From NCBI GenBank assembly GCA_004134985.1, contig REGQ01000004.1:186001-250000 (forward strand): a stretch of DNA of 64,000 nt, in the 5' to 3' direction. A program made the position numbers and the translations under genes. Source of the stretch: Paenibacillaceae bacterium. GTDB taxonomy: Bacteria > Bacillota > Bacilli > Paenibacillales > Paenibacillaceae. Positions within the stretch are counted from its first letter, which is position 1. Each line of letters starts with the position of its first letter. A model generated the notes under the pieces. The model was not told where the DNA came from, ran no database searches, and saw only the letters and a list, made by a program, of their open reading frames with translations. Shown here piece by piece: positions 16,570 to 24,472 of this stretch.

Positions 16570-16866
16570 ATGGGAAGTCGCAGTAATCGTACTATTGTTC
16601 CAGCAAGCCGCCAAGCGCTTCATCAGATGAAATACGAAATTGCTGCAGAGCTTGGCTTGGTTGCTGGACCAGCATCAGGTTCAGCAGGCGGTCATGGAAA
16701 TGCCGATACAGAGTTTGCCGGCGAGCTGGGCGGTACGCCCACAGCTGCGTATGTTGCGAGGGAATCATGGAGCCATATGGCTACCCGAGAAACGGGCGCT
16801 GTAGGCGGCGAAATGACCCGTCGTCTCATCCGTCAAGCCGAGCAGACACTGCGCGGTCTTCATTGA
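16570..16866 (+). CDS. Alpha/beta-type small acid-soluble spore protein, long form
   Basis: These proteins coat spore DNA and are degraded by the GPR protease at germination. Both conserved blocks are present: RQALHQMKYEIAAELGL and GAVGGEMTRRLIRQAEQTL. At 98 residues it is longer than the usual 60-75. The extra central part contains TEFAGELG, which resembles a second GPR cleavage site beside YEIAAELG. ATG 16570 has GGAGGTG upstream. CATACTA at 16532-16538 resembles a sigma-G -10 element, but I see no convincing -35. A strong terminator follows, so the gene is monocistronic. Confidence 0.9.
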   Translation: MGSRSNRTIVPASRQALHQMKYEIAAELGLVAGPASGSAGGHGNADTEFAGELGGTPTAAYVARESWSHMATRETGAVGGEMTRRLIRQAEQTLRGLH

Positions 16867-16915
16867 CAAGAAGCGACATATCCGGTATCATACTGTCCTA
16901 GAAGTGTTGTCTAAC

Positions 16916-16949
16916 AACCTTTTCCGTCTTCGGAAAAGGTTCATTTTTT
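16916..16949 (+). terminator. Terminator after spore protein gene
   Basis: AACCTTTTCCG-TCTT-CGGAAAAGGTT is an 11 bp perfect stem followed by CATTTTTT. Confidence 0.9.
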
Positions 16950-17000
16950 GTCAACGTCATACATATCAGCCGCTCGAATATGCACGTTTATTTATGCCGG

Positions 17001-17028
17001 TTGATATTATAGAGTTTAGTTATATTAT
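17001..17028 (+). promoter_or_regulatory. Candidate sigma-A promoter for metK
   Basis: TTGATA (17001-17006), 16 bases, TATTAT (17023-17028), ending 26 bases before the metK ATG. The leader this implies is too short for a SAM riboswitch. Confidence 0.4.
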
Positions 17029-17054
17029 TATTCGGTTGTAGGAGGTTAATACGG

Positions 17055-18251
17055 ATGGCGTCAAAGCATTTATTCACATCAGAATCAGTAACGGAAGGCC
17101 ACCCCGACAAGATTTGCGACCAGATTTCGGATGCAGTTCTTGATGCATTTCTTGAAGTAGATCCTCATGCGCGTGTAGCGTGTGAAGTGGCGGTTGCAAC
17201 AGGGCTTGTGCTCGTTATTGGTGAAATCAGCAGCAAAGCGGATTATGTCGATATTCCGGCGATTGTGCGCCGCACGATCAAGGATATCGGATATACTCGC
17301 GCTAAATTCGGATTCGATTCCAGCACTTGCGCAGTGCTTACATCGCTTAATGAGCAATCCGCTGATATCGCACAAGGCGTTAATGCTGCGATTGAGACGC
17401 GTGATGGCAAGAACATTCTTGAAGAAAATGAAGATATCGGCGCTGGCGACCAGGGCTTGATGTTCGGCTTTGCTACGAATGAAACGCCTGAACTGATGCC
17501 GCTGCCAATCGCTTTGTCCCACCGTATCGCACGCCGTCTGTCGGAAGTGCGCAAGAACGGTACGCTGGAATATTTGCGTCCAGACGGCAAAACACAAGTG
17601 ACGATTGAATATCAGGACGGCAAGCCGGTTCGTGTTGATGCGATTGTCGTATCTACACAGCATGCTGAAGAAATCACGCTGGAACAAATTCAGAATGATA
17701 TTCAAGAGCATGTCATCAAGCCGGTAGTTCCAACCGAGTGGCTGGATGCCGATACTAAGTACTACATTAACCCGACTGGCCGTTTTGTTATCGGCGGACC
17801 ACAAGGGGATGCCGGTCTTACCGGACGTAAAATCATCGTCGATACTTACGGCGGCTATGCCCGTCACGGCGGTGGCGCGTTCTCCGGCAAAGATCCAACA
17901 AAAGTAGACCGCTCCGCAGCTTACGCGGCGCGCTACGTAGCGAAGAATCTCGTTGCAGCCGGTCTGGCTGACAAATGTGAGATTCAACTTGCTTACGCCA
18001 TCGGCGTTGCCAATCCGGTATCGATTAGCGTTGATACGTATGGTACAGGCAAAGTGACCGAAGAGAAGCTTGTTGAAGTTATTCGCAGCAACTTTGACTT
18101 GCGTCCGGCAGGCATTATCAAGATGCTTGATCTGCGTCGTCCGATCTACGGCAAAACAGCGGCTTACGGCCATTTTGGACGTACTGACCTTGACCTGCCG
18201 TGGGAACGCGTTGACAAAGCGGACAAACTGAAAGCAGATGCGTTAGCATAA
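17055..18251 (+). CDS. metK: S-adenosylmethionine synthase MetK
   Basis: A cytosolic enzyme that makes S-adenosylmethionine from methionine and ATP. At 398 residues it has family length. The signature motifs are all present: [20 protein letters not shown] at the N-terminus, [15 protein letters not shown], the [19 protein letters not shown] loop, [14 protein letters not shown] and C-terminal [26 protein letters not shown] lies 9 bases before ATG 17055. Flanking terminators make it a single-gene transcript. Its product is also the methyl donor required by the FliB-type methylase encoded at 45.7 kb, but nothing suggests co-regulation. Confidence 0.98.
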   Translation: MASKHLFTSESVTEGHPDKICDQISDAVLDAFLEVDPHARVACEVAVATGLVLVIGEISSKADYVDIPAIVRRTIKDIGYTRAKFGFDSSTCAVLTSLNEQSADIAQGVNAAIETRDGKNILEENEDIGAGDQGLMFGFATNETPELMPLPIALSHRIARRLSEVRKNGTLEYLRPDGKTQVTIEYQDGKPVRVDAIVVSTQHAEEITLEQIQNDIQEHVIKPVVPTEWLDADTKYYINPTGRFVIGGPQGDAGLTGRKIIVDTYGGYARHGGGAFSGKDPTKVDRSAAYAARYVAKNLVAAGLADKCEIQLAYAIGVANPVSISVDTYGTGKVTEEKLVEVIRSNFDLRPAGIIKMLDLRRPIYGKTAAYGHFGRTDLDLPWERVDKADKLKADALA

Positions 18252-18299
18252 GCTTAATCATTATTATCTTTAGCGGCGGCCATGTGCGCTGCCCTGTCG

Positions 18300-18327
18300 A
18301 AAAGCTCCGCCGCGGCGGAGCTTTTTT
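18300..18327 (+). terminator. Terminator after metK
   Basis: AAAAGCTCCGCC pairs with GGCGGAGCTTTTTT around a two-base loop (or a shorter stem with a tetraloop). Confidence 0.9.
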
Positions 18328-18499
18328 GCTGTGCTGTATATGAGATCGTGATGACCCTATCCGGTATTTTTACCGGTGGTCCTTAATAATATAGCAATAC
18401 AGATGAAAATAATTCATCCAGTATAATGGAAATTTCTCTGTCGAAAATGGGAAATATTTGTTATAATGACGGAACCAACTAAATGGAGGAGGTGGAACT

Positions 18500-18814
18500 T
18501 TGTCGAATTCCCGCGTTTTGAAGTGGGTAACAGGGGGGCTGGAGTTGTTTCTGGCGATCCCGATGCTCGGGGGCCTCATTGTCGTAGGCAGCGGCTACGT
18601 CGCATTGGGCGTCATGTTTATTTTGCATGTAATTACACTGATTCTATCTTCACAGAACAGGGAGCCGGTATACGGACCTGTACTAGGAATTGTTACAAGC
18701 CTGGTGGCATGGATTCCGTTCCTTGGATGGCTAATGCATCTGGTTACTGGTATTCTGCTGTTGGTAAATGCCGCGCAGAGCCCGCGTGTGGAGGGGCCGC
18801 CTCCGCGCTATTAA
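18500..18814 (+). CDS. Small multipass membrane protein, function unknown
   Basis: The 104-residue product starts at TTG 18500 with GGAGGAGGTGG just upstream. Three to four hydrophobic stretches (LFLAIPMLGGLIVVGSGYVA, LGVMFILHVITLIL, LGIVTSLVAWIPFLGWLMHL, ending LLLVNAAQ) fill nearly the whole protein, with a short charged loop SSQNREPVYGP. TATAAT at 18462-18467 is a plausible -10. A strong hairpin separates it from the convergent peptidase gene. No functional assignment is possible from the sequence. Confidence 0.75.
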   Translation: MSNSRVLKWVTGGLELFLAIPMLGGLIVVGSGYVALGVMFILHVITLILSSQNREPVYGPVLGIVTSLVAWIPFLGWLMHLVTGILLLVNAAQSPRVEGPPPRY

Positions 18815-18824
18815 TCTACAAAAC

Positions 18825-18865
18825 AGCAGGGGCTTCAGGACGTTCCTCGTCCTGAAGCCCCTGCT
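18825..18865. terminator. Bidirectional hairpin between convergent genes
   Basis: AGCAGGGGCTTCAGGACG pairs perfectly over 18 bases with CGTCCTGAAGCCCCTGCT across TTCCT. It lies between two genes that point at each other. No long T-run follows on either side, so termination strength is uncertain, but the position fits. Confidence 0.75.
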
Positions 18866-18967
18866 GCCTATAACACCGCACACGTTTTGCAGCTTATCAC
18901 CGCAGAAACAATCTTGTTCCAGCAACCCAAACCCCTTACATAGGTGAAATTTTCACGGGATAGTTCA

Positions 18968-19768
18968 TTAAGACTCGCTAACCGCGTAGCTCTCCAAATA
19001 TTGCTCCAATGTAACGCCCTGGCTCGCGATCTGACCGGCGATATACACCCCAACATAGCGGACATGCCAAGGTTCATAGGAATACCCGGTTATCTTCTCC
19101 GTGTTCTCCTCGTAACGAATGATAAAGCCGTATTGTGGCGCATTTTCCTTCAGCCAGATGCCTTCCGGTGTCGTGCCGTACCGTTGAACAAGATCATATC
19201 CGACCGAGGCGCTCGAAATATCCATTGCAAGTCCTGTCTGATGCTCGCTTTGCCCGGGGCGTGCACTCGTCCTGTTGGCTTCTTCTTCGCCTTTGACGTT
19301 GGCATTGCGGTTGAATATCTCCGTCTGTCTCGCATAGGAGCGATAACCGGAAACAGCTTTCAGTTCAATGCCGTCCTCTTCCGCCGCCGCAAACAGCTTC
19401 TCCAGAGCAGTAGCCGCAACCTGGCGCATTTGTTTCTTAGGATCGTCTCCGGAGAAGGAGAAGGGGATATCAGGGACGACAAGATCATCCGGCTCGTAAT
19501 CGCCAGGAAGATAACGCTGCTTGTTCACCAGAGCGACAGTACTGGAAGGATTTAAAATAATATCATTGCCGTTGTCATTCGTTTTGACCGTCCGACCCGG
19601 ATTATTCTGCCACATGAAAGAATCAAAGCCCGATGAAGCGGAAGCAGTTTTAATAGAGGTCCGTTCAATAGTCAGGCGACTGTCCCAGGACCCGGTTGAA
19701 TCGATAATCGTCCCGTTTGCTCCCGCAAGAATAGCAGCTGCAATAGCCAGTTTCCATATATTGGACAA
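18968..19768 (-). CDS. M15-family D-Ala-D-Ala carboxypeptidase (VanY/DacB-like)
   Basis: A zinc peptidase that trims the terminal D-alanine of peptidoglycan stem peptides, acting outside the membrane. The N-terminus (MSNIWKLAIAAAILAGANG) is a signal or anchor sequence. The catalytic core includes SGYRSYARQTEIF, the zinc-binding SEHQTGLAMDIS (H-x6-D) and EPWHVRYVG with the third ligand. The TTG start at 19768 has GGAGG about 9 bases upstream on the minus strand. A TATAAT on that strand at 19811-19816 is a likely -10. Length 266 fits M15B enzymes. It converges on the small membrane protein gene. Confidence 0.93.
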   Translation of the reverse strand: MSNIWKLAIAAAILAGANGTIIDSTGSWDSRLTIERTSIKTASASSGFDSFMWQNNPGRTVKTNDNGNDIILNPSSTVALVNKQRYLPGDYEPDDLVVPDIPFSFSGDDPKKQMRQVAATALEKLFAAAEEDGIELKAVSGYRSYARQTEIFNRNANVKGEEEANRTSARPGQSEHQTGLAMDISSASVGYDLVQRYGTTPEGIWLKENAPQYGFIIRYEENTEKITGYSYEPWHVRYVGVYIAGQIASQGVTLEQYLESYAVSES

Positions 19769-19913
19769 GTGATTCTACCTCCTTCGTCTATTTTCGCTAG
19801 TATTCTATCATTATACACGATAATTATGTCGAACAAATCTTAATATTGTTTCCAATAGGGTTACATTGCTAGAGTCGTCTGCGAATTCTCTCGGCTTTTT
19901 TTCAGGTAATGGC

Positions 19914-19941
19914 TAAACTTGCACGGCAAATTTACCGAATA
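19914..19941 (+). promoter_or_regulatory. Sigma-D-type promoter ahead of second large SLH gene
   Basis: TAAA (19914-19917), 16 bases, then ACCGAATA (19934-19941) and AGTACGACT just downstream. The layout is the same as at 4779-4806. The -10 matches GCCGATAT less exactly than the first copy. Confidence 0.5.
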
Positions 19942-19977
19942 TAAGAGTACGACTGTCTATTTTGAGGAGTGAAATTC

Positions 19978-22900
19978 GTGAATCAGTGGAGAAGAAAAAT
20001 TTCCGTCGTTATTGCGGCTGTATTGATGCTTCAAATTGTGATAACAGGGTTAATCGGAGAAGCGAAGACTGTGGAGGCTGCACCTGGAGGACCGGAGGTG
20101 CTGGCTACTTACCCTGCCAACAGTGCAGACAACGTCCCGGAAGGGACAAGCCTTACGATGACTTTTGACGAAAGCGTGCAGAGAGCGGCAAGCTCAACCG
20201 GCGCTGCTGTCTACATCGTCCGGGTGTCGGATAATGTGGCAGTAGAAACATTTCAGACATCGTCAAGCAGCAGAATCAGCATTGATTCGGGCGGAAGACT
20301 GGTTAGAATAACACCCAGCTCAGGTACGCTGGTTGCAGGGCAAAGCTACTATGTGAGAATAGATGCGGGTGCGTTCACCAATGCTTCGCGGACGACGAAT
20401 TACGCGGGTATTTCGGATGGAACGAAGTGGATGTTCGGTGTCAGGGCGGCGAACACGACGACTCCGGAAGTGGCTTCCATGTCGCCGCTAACCGATGCAG
20501 GCAATCCGGTGTCGGTGCCTGTCGAAAAGCTTGAGCTGACGTTCAACAGAGCGGTGTTTGTTTCTCAAGGAACGATTACAATCACTAACAACAGTTTGGC
20601 CAATGACGTACAGACGATCGATGTGCAATCAACCTCTGTCGTGGGCGGAAATTCAGACAAAATTACCATTACACCGCCAACGCCGCTGAAACCGAATGCG
20701 AGCTATACGGTAACGGTGCCGGCAGGCGCCTTCAAAGATCAGTGGGGCAACAGCAGCAAGGCGATCAGCGGCAATCAGTGGCGGTTTGTGACTGCGGCTG
20801 CGCCTTTGAATATCGTCAGTTTGACTCCTTCTGGCGTTATTAACAAAGTGCCGGTTAACACGCAGTTGGTCGCAACGTTCGACCGGGCAGTGCGGGCAGG
20901 AACCGGCAGCATTGTAATCCGCAAAATTGCCGATAATGCGCTGGTCCAATCATTCAATGTAGCGCAGGCAAACAATAATGTAGTAATAGCAGGCCAGACC
21001 TTAACGATAACGCCGGCAACATTGCAGGCAGGGACAGGCTACTATGTGCAGATCGATGCGGGTGCGCTGGTGCTTGATGCAGATGCCACAACGAAGTTCC
21101 AGGGCATCTCTGATGCCTCGACCTGGCGCTTCATGACGATCGGCACCTTGGAGACGAACGCTCCGAAGGTGACCGAGCTGAAACCGACGAACGGCGGCTT
21201 GCAAGGCGCGCTTCGGCCGCAGCTTGAGATGACCTTCGACAAGCCGGTGTATCCGGCTGGCGGCACGATTTCGATTCACAACAGGCAAACGAATGCTCTT
21301 GTGGAATCGTTTCGTTCAGACGACAGCAAGGTAAGCGGCGGCGGTACGACCAAAATCGTATTGAAGCCGAGCGCTAACTTTATTAACAACGCGTCCTATT
21401 ATATCGTGATTAGCAATGGGGCATTCAATGATGCGTCAGGCAACAGCTACGCAGGGACAAGCGGCAATTCGGGCTGGTGGTTCAGAGTGACGAACGATAC
21501 AACGGCGCCAACCCTTGTTACGCTGTCCCCGGCCAACAACAGCAGCGGCGTACAGCTCGGCTCGACGCTGTCGGCGACATTCAACAAAGATATTCAACTT
21601 ACCAGTGTCAACAATGGCAATATGAACATTCGGCAGATTGGCGGCACAGGCACTGTCGTACCTGTGCAAGCGGTGCTAGACACCAAGGACAAACGCAAGG
21701 TCAATATCATTTTGCCAACGTCGGGCATATCCGGCAATGCCTCCTACTATGTCGAAATTCCTGCAGGGCTTGTGCAGGATATGGCAGGCAATGATTATGA
21801 GGGCATTCTGAACCAGTACGCCTGGACGTTCAAGACAGGTCAGGACACGACACTGCCGCAGCTCTCCACAGCGGCAATGACCGGGGGCTCCCGCATTGTG
21901 CTGACCTATAACAAAGTGCTGGACGAGCGGTCGGTGCCTTCAACGGCCAACTTCTATGTCACGGTCAATGAAGTGGCGCGCAACGTTACCAAAGTTGAGG
22001 TCAGCGGCTCGACCGTAACGATCACTTTGCAGAGCGGGGTTGTGCTGGGGCAGGCGGTCAAGGTGTCCTATTCCAAGGGCAGCAGCCCGATCCAGGATTT
22101 GTCCGGCAACGCGGCGGTCAACCTGTCGGCGCGCGAGGTGACCAATTCCACGTCCACCACGTACCCGCGGCCTACTAGCGGCACGGTGTACGGCAGTTCT
22201 GTGACCTTGACTTTCAATGAGTCGCTGGCTTCGGTCAGCACAAGCGGTTATGGCCAGTTCTCGGTGTACGTCGGCGGCTCCTACCGCAGCGTAACCGCAG
22301 TTAGCGGCAGCGGAACGACTTTGTATCTGACGTTGAGTTCAGCGGTTACCGACGGCCAGTCGGTAGCGGTAAGCTATTCACCAGGCTCGTATCCGCTGCG
22401 CGATAATGCCGGCAATGCGGTCCAGTCGTTCAGCAGCTTCTATGTGCGCAATGGACTGGATACATCGCCGCCCGTACTGCAATCGGTTGCCGCGGGCGGG
22501 ACCAAAATCATCCTGAATTACAACGAAGGGCTGAATCCCGGTTCGGTTCCGCTGGCGAACCACTTTACGGTGATGGTGAACAACGCTGTGCGCGCGGTGA
22601 CAGCGGTCGAAGTTTTCAACTCGCAGGTGCAGCTGACGATTTCTTCGGGAGTTACCGACGGCCAGTCGGTGCTGGTCAGCTATTCACCCGGCTATCCGCC
22701 GCTGACAGACCTTTCTGGCAACAACGCGTACGCCTTCACAGGCATGCCAGCGAGCAGTGTGAGCAGCGGGCAGATCGGCGTAGGCTCGCTGGTCAGCGCG
22801 ACGTTGTCAGGGCAGAACGTCCTGCTGGTGTTCGCTCAATCGCTTAGCACAGCCAATGTTCCGGCGACCGGGCAATTTTATGTGAAAATTAACGGGGCGT

Positions 22901-24378
22901 TCAGCACCGTTACCGGCGTATCCATCTCCGGTTCGACCGTGACGCTGCCGCTGCTGCGTCCGATCAACACGGGCGAGACGGTGACCGTCAGTTACTTGGC
23001 GAGCGGCACACAGCAGCTGCGCACGCTGAACGGCGAAGCTATTCAGACGTTCACGGATTATCCGGTGCAAACGCAAGGTTCGTGGGGCGGCAACTTGCCC
23101 GCGGACTTCGAAGCGCTGGACGGTGGCGGCCTTAACATTAAGGTGAGCTCGGCGATGGCCAGCTCCGATGTCGCTTCCAGCGGCAAAAGCGTGAACCGCT
23201 ATACGATTTCGGCCGACCGTCTGGCGGCCGCGTACAATGCGGTGCTGACGGGCAGCGCGCAGCTGCCGCGGGTGCAATTTACCGTGCCGGATACGCAGGG
23301 GGCGGCAATTGTTTCCTTGCCGGTGGCTGAGCTTGAGGCGGCGAGGAAGAAGATCGGGAATGCAACGTTTGTGCTCAAGCACAAGACGGTGAGCTACGAA
23401 ATCCCGCTTGCTGCGCTGGATTTCAACGAGATCGTAAGGCTGATAGGCGCAAGTGTCATCAGCGGCAATCTGATCATTGAGATCGATGCGGGTGCCGCGC
23501 CTTCCAATTCGAATTTGATTACGGCTGTGAGCCGCAATCGCGGCCAGTTGATGAGCAGCCCGATTAATTTCAGCGTCTATGCTACGAACGGCACGATCAA
23601 ACAGGAAATTAAATCGTTTAGCAGCTACGTCACCCGCACGATCTTTTCGCCGGTGAAGTTTGAGCCGAGCAAAACGGCGACCGTCTGGCTTGACCCTGAG
23701 ACAGATGTCCTGTCCTATGTGCCTACCCGGGTCGTCAATGGGACGGGTTCGACTGTGACGTTCAAGCGTAAAGGCAACAGTTCTTACGCCGTCATTTCAG
23801 GCAATGCGGCATTTACCGATATCGCCAAGCATTGGGCGTCCAAGGACATTGCCAATCTGGCAAGCAAGTTCATTATTGAAGGACGCGCTGCCGGCAAGTT
23901 CGAGCCTGAAAAGCAGGTAACGCGCGGCGAGTTCGCGATGTTCATTGCTCGCGGGCTAGGCTTGTCGGGCGACAAGCAGGCTGCGGCGAAATTCAGCGAT
24001 GTGACGGCGTCCACGCAATATGCGGCGTACATTGGCGCGGCGACTAATGCAGGCATTGTGCAAGGCAATACCGACGGTTCTTTCAAGCCGAACAACTTCA
24101 TTACGCGGCAGGAAATGGCGGCGATGATGATTCGCGCAGCTTCGGCGGCCGATGTCAAAATCGTGCTTGCCGGCACTTCCGCAGCAACGCTCAATAAGTA
24201 TAAAGACCGCTCAGCGGTTGCAAGCTGGGCCCAGGATGATGTGGCCAGGGCGATCGAATCAGGCATTATTAATGGCATGACCAAGACGACTATCGGTCCA
24301 AAGTCGGATGCGACACGCGCCCAGGCGGCAGTCATGGTCAAGCGTCTGCTTGTCTATATTGAATTTTTGGATGCCTAA
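19978..24378 (+). CDS. Large SLH protein with five Big_5-like and four SwmB-like repeats
   Basis: GTG 19978 (MNQWRRKISVVIAAVLML) has AGGAG 8 bases upstream; a GTG at 19969 overlaps that site and is unlikely. After the signal peptide come five Ig-like Big_5-type domains at about residues 40-160, 164-280, 278-390, 397-505 and 513-620. Each carries a variant of L-x-x-T-F-x-x-x-V, for example GTSLTMTFDESVQ and GSTLSATFNKDIQ. Four SwmB-like repeats follow (about 625-1030) with phrases such as QSVAVSYSPGSYPLRDNAGN. A less repetitive region runs to about 1270. Three SLH domains end the protein: FTDIAKHWASKDIANLASKF with VTRGEFAMFI, then ITRQEMAAMM, then ATRAQAAVMV. It is anchored to the pyruvylated wall polymer and probably extends outward as a rod. 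Ligand unknown. Confidence 0.92.
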   Translation: MNQWRRKISVVIAAVLMLQIVITGLIGEAKTVEAAPGGPEVLATYPANSADNVPEGTSLTMTFDESVQRAASSTGAAVYIVRVSDNVAVETFQTSSSSRISIDSGGRLVRITPSSGTLVAGQSYYVRIDAGAFTNASRTTNYAGISDGTKWMFGVRAANTTTPEVASMSPLTDAGNPVSVPVEKLELTFNRAVFVSQGTITITNNSLANDVQTIDVQSTSVVGGNSDKITITPPTPLKPNASYTVTVPAGAFKDQWGNSSKAISGNQWRFVTAAAPLNIVSLTPSGVINKVPVNTQLVATFDRAVRAGTGSIVIRKIADNALVQSFNVAQANNNVVIAGQTLTITPATLQAGTGYYVQIDAGALVLDADATTKFQGISDASTWRFMTIGTLETNAPKVTELKPTNGGLQGALRPQLEMTFDKPVYPAGGTISIHNRQTNALVESFRSDDSKVSGGGTTKIVLKPSANFINNASYYIVISNGAFNDASGNSYAGTSGNSGWWFRVTNDTTAPTLVTLSPANNSSGVQLGSTLSATFNKDIQLTSVNNGNMNIRQIGGTGTVVPVQAVLDTKDKRKVNIILPTSGISGNASYYVEIPAGLVQDMAGNDYEGILNQYAWTFKTGQDTTLPQLSTAAMTGGSRIVLTYNKVLDERSVPSTANFYVTVNEVARNVTKVEVSGSTVTITLQSGVVLGQAVKVSYSKGSSPIQDLSGNAAVNLSAREVTNSTSTTYPRPTSGTVYGSSVTLTFNESLASVSTSGYGQFSVYVGGSYRSVTAVSGSGTTLYLTLSSAVTDGQSVAVSYSPGSYPLRDNAGNAVQSFSSFYVRNGLDTSPPVLQSVAAGGTKIILNYNEGLNPGSVPLANHFTVMVNNAVRAVTAVEVFNSQVQLTISSGVTDGQSVLVSYSPGYPPLTDLSGNNAYAFTGMPASSVSSGQIGVGSLVSATLSGQNVLLVFAQSLSTANVPATGQFYVKINGAFSTVTGVSISGSTVTLPLLRPINTGETVTVSYLASGTQQLRTLNGEAIQTFTDYPVQTQGSWGGNLPADFEALDGGGLNIKVSSAMASSDVASSGKSVNRYTISADRLAAAYNAVLTGSAQLPRVQFTVPDTQGAAIVSLPVAELEAARKKIGNATFVLKHKTVSYEIPLAALDFNEIVRLIGASVISGNLIIEIDAGAAPSNSNLITAVSRNRGQLMSSPINFSVYATNGTIKQEIKSFSSYVTRTIFSPVKFEPSKTATVWLDPETDVLSYVPTRVVNGTGSTVTFKRKGNSSYAVISGNAAFTDIAKHWASKDIANLASKFIIEGRAAGKFEPEKQVTRGEFAMFIARGLGLSGDKQAAAKFSDVTASTQYAAYIGAATNAGIVQGNTDGSFKPNNFITRQEMAAMMIRAASAADVKIVLAGTSAATLNKYKDRSAVASWAQDDVARAIESGIINGMTKTTIGPKSDATRAQAAVMVKRLLVYIEFLDA

Positions 24379-24427
24379 AGATTAATTAAAGTATTCTCAT
24401 CTATCGTAACTTTTTGCTCATTCAAAC

Positions 24428-24446
24428 AGTCTATTACTAATAGACT
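24428..24446. repeat. Short inverted repeat upstream of glycosidase-domain gene
   Basis: AGTCTATT-ACT-AATAGACT, an 8 bp perfect stem with a 3-base loop, 27 bases before the ATG at 24473. It lacks a T-run, so it is more likely an operator or leader hairpin than a terminator. Confidence 0.4.
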
Positions 24447-24472
24447 TTAAGATGGGAGAGTTGTAGACGAAG

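Noticed and set aside
16950-17054. SAM riboswitch before metK
   Set aside because: Only about 100 bases lie between the preceding terminator and metK, a promoter candidate ends 26 bases before the ATG, and no SAM-I core or terminator hairpin is visible.
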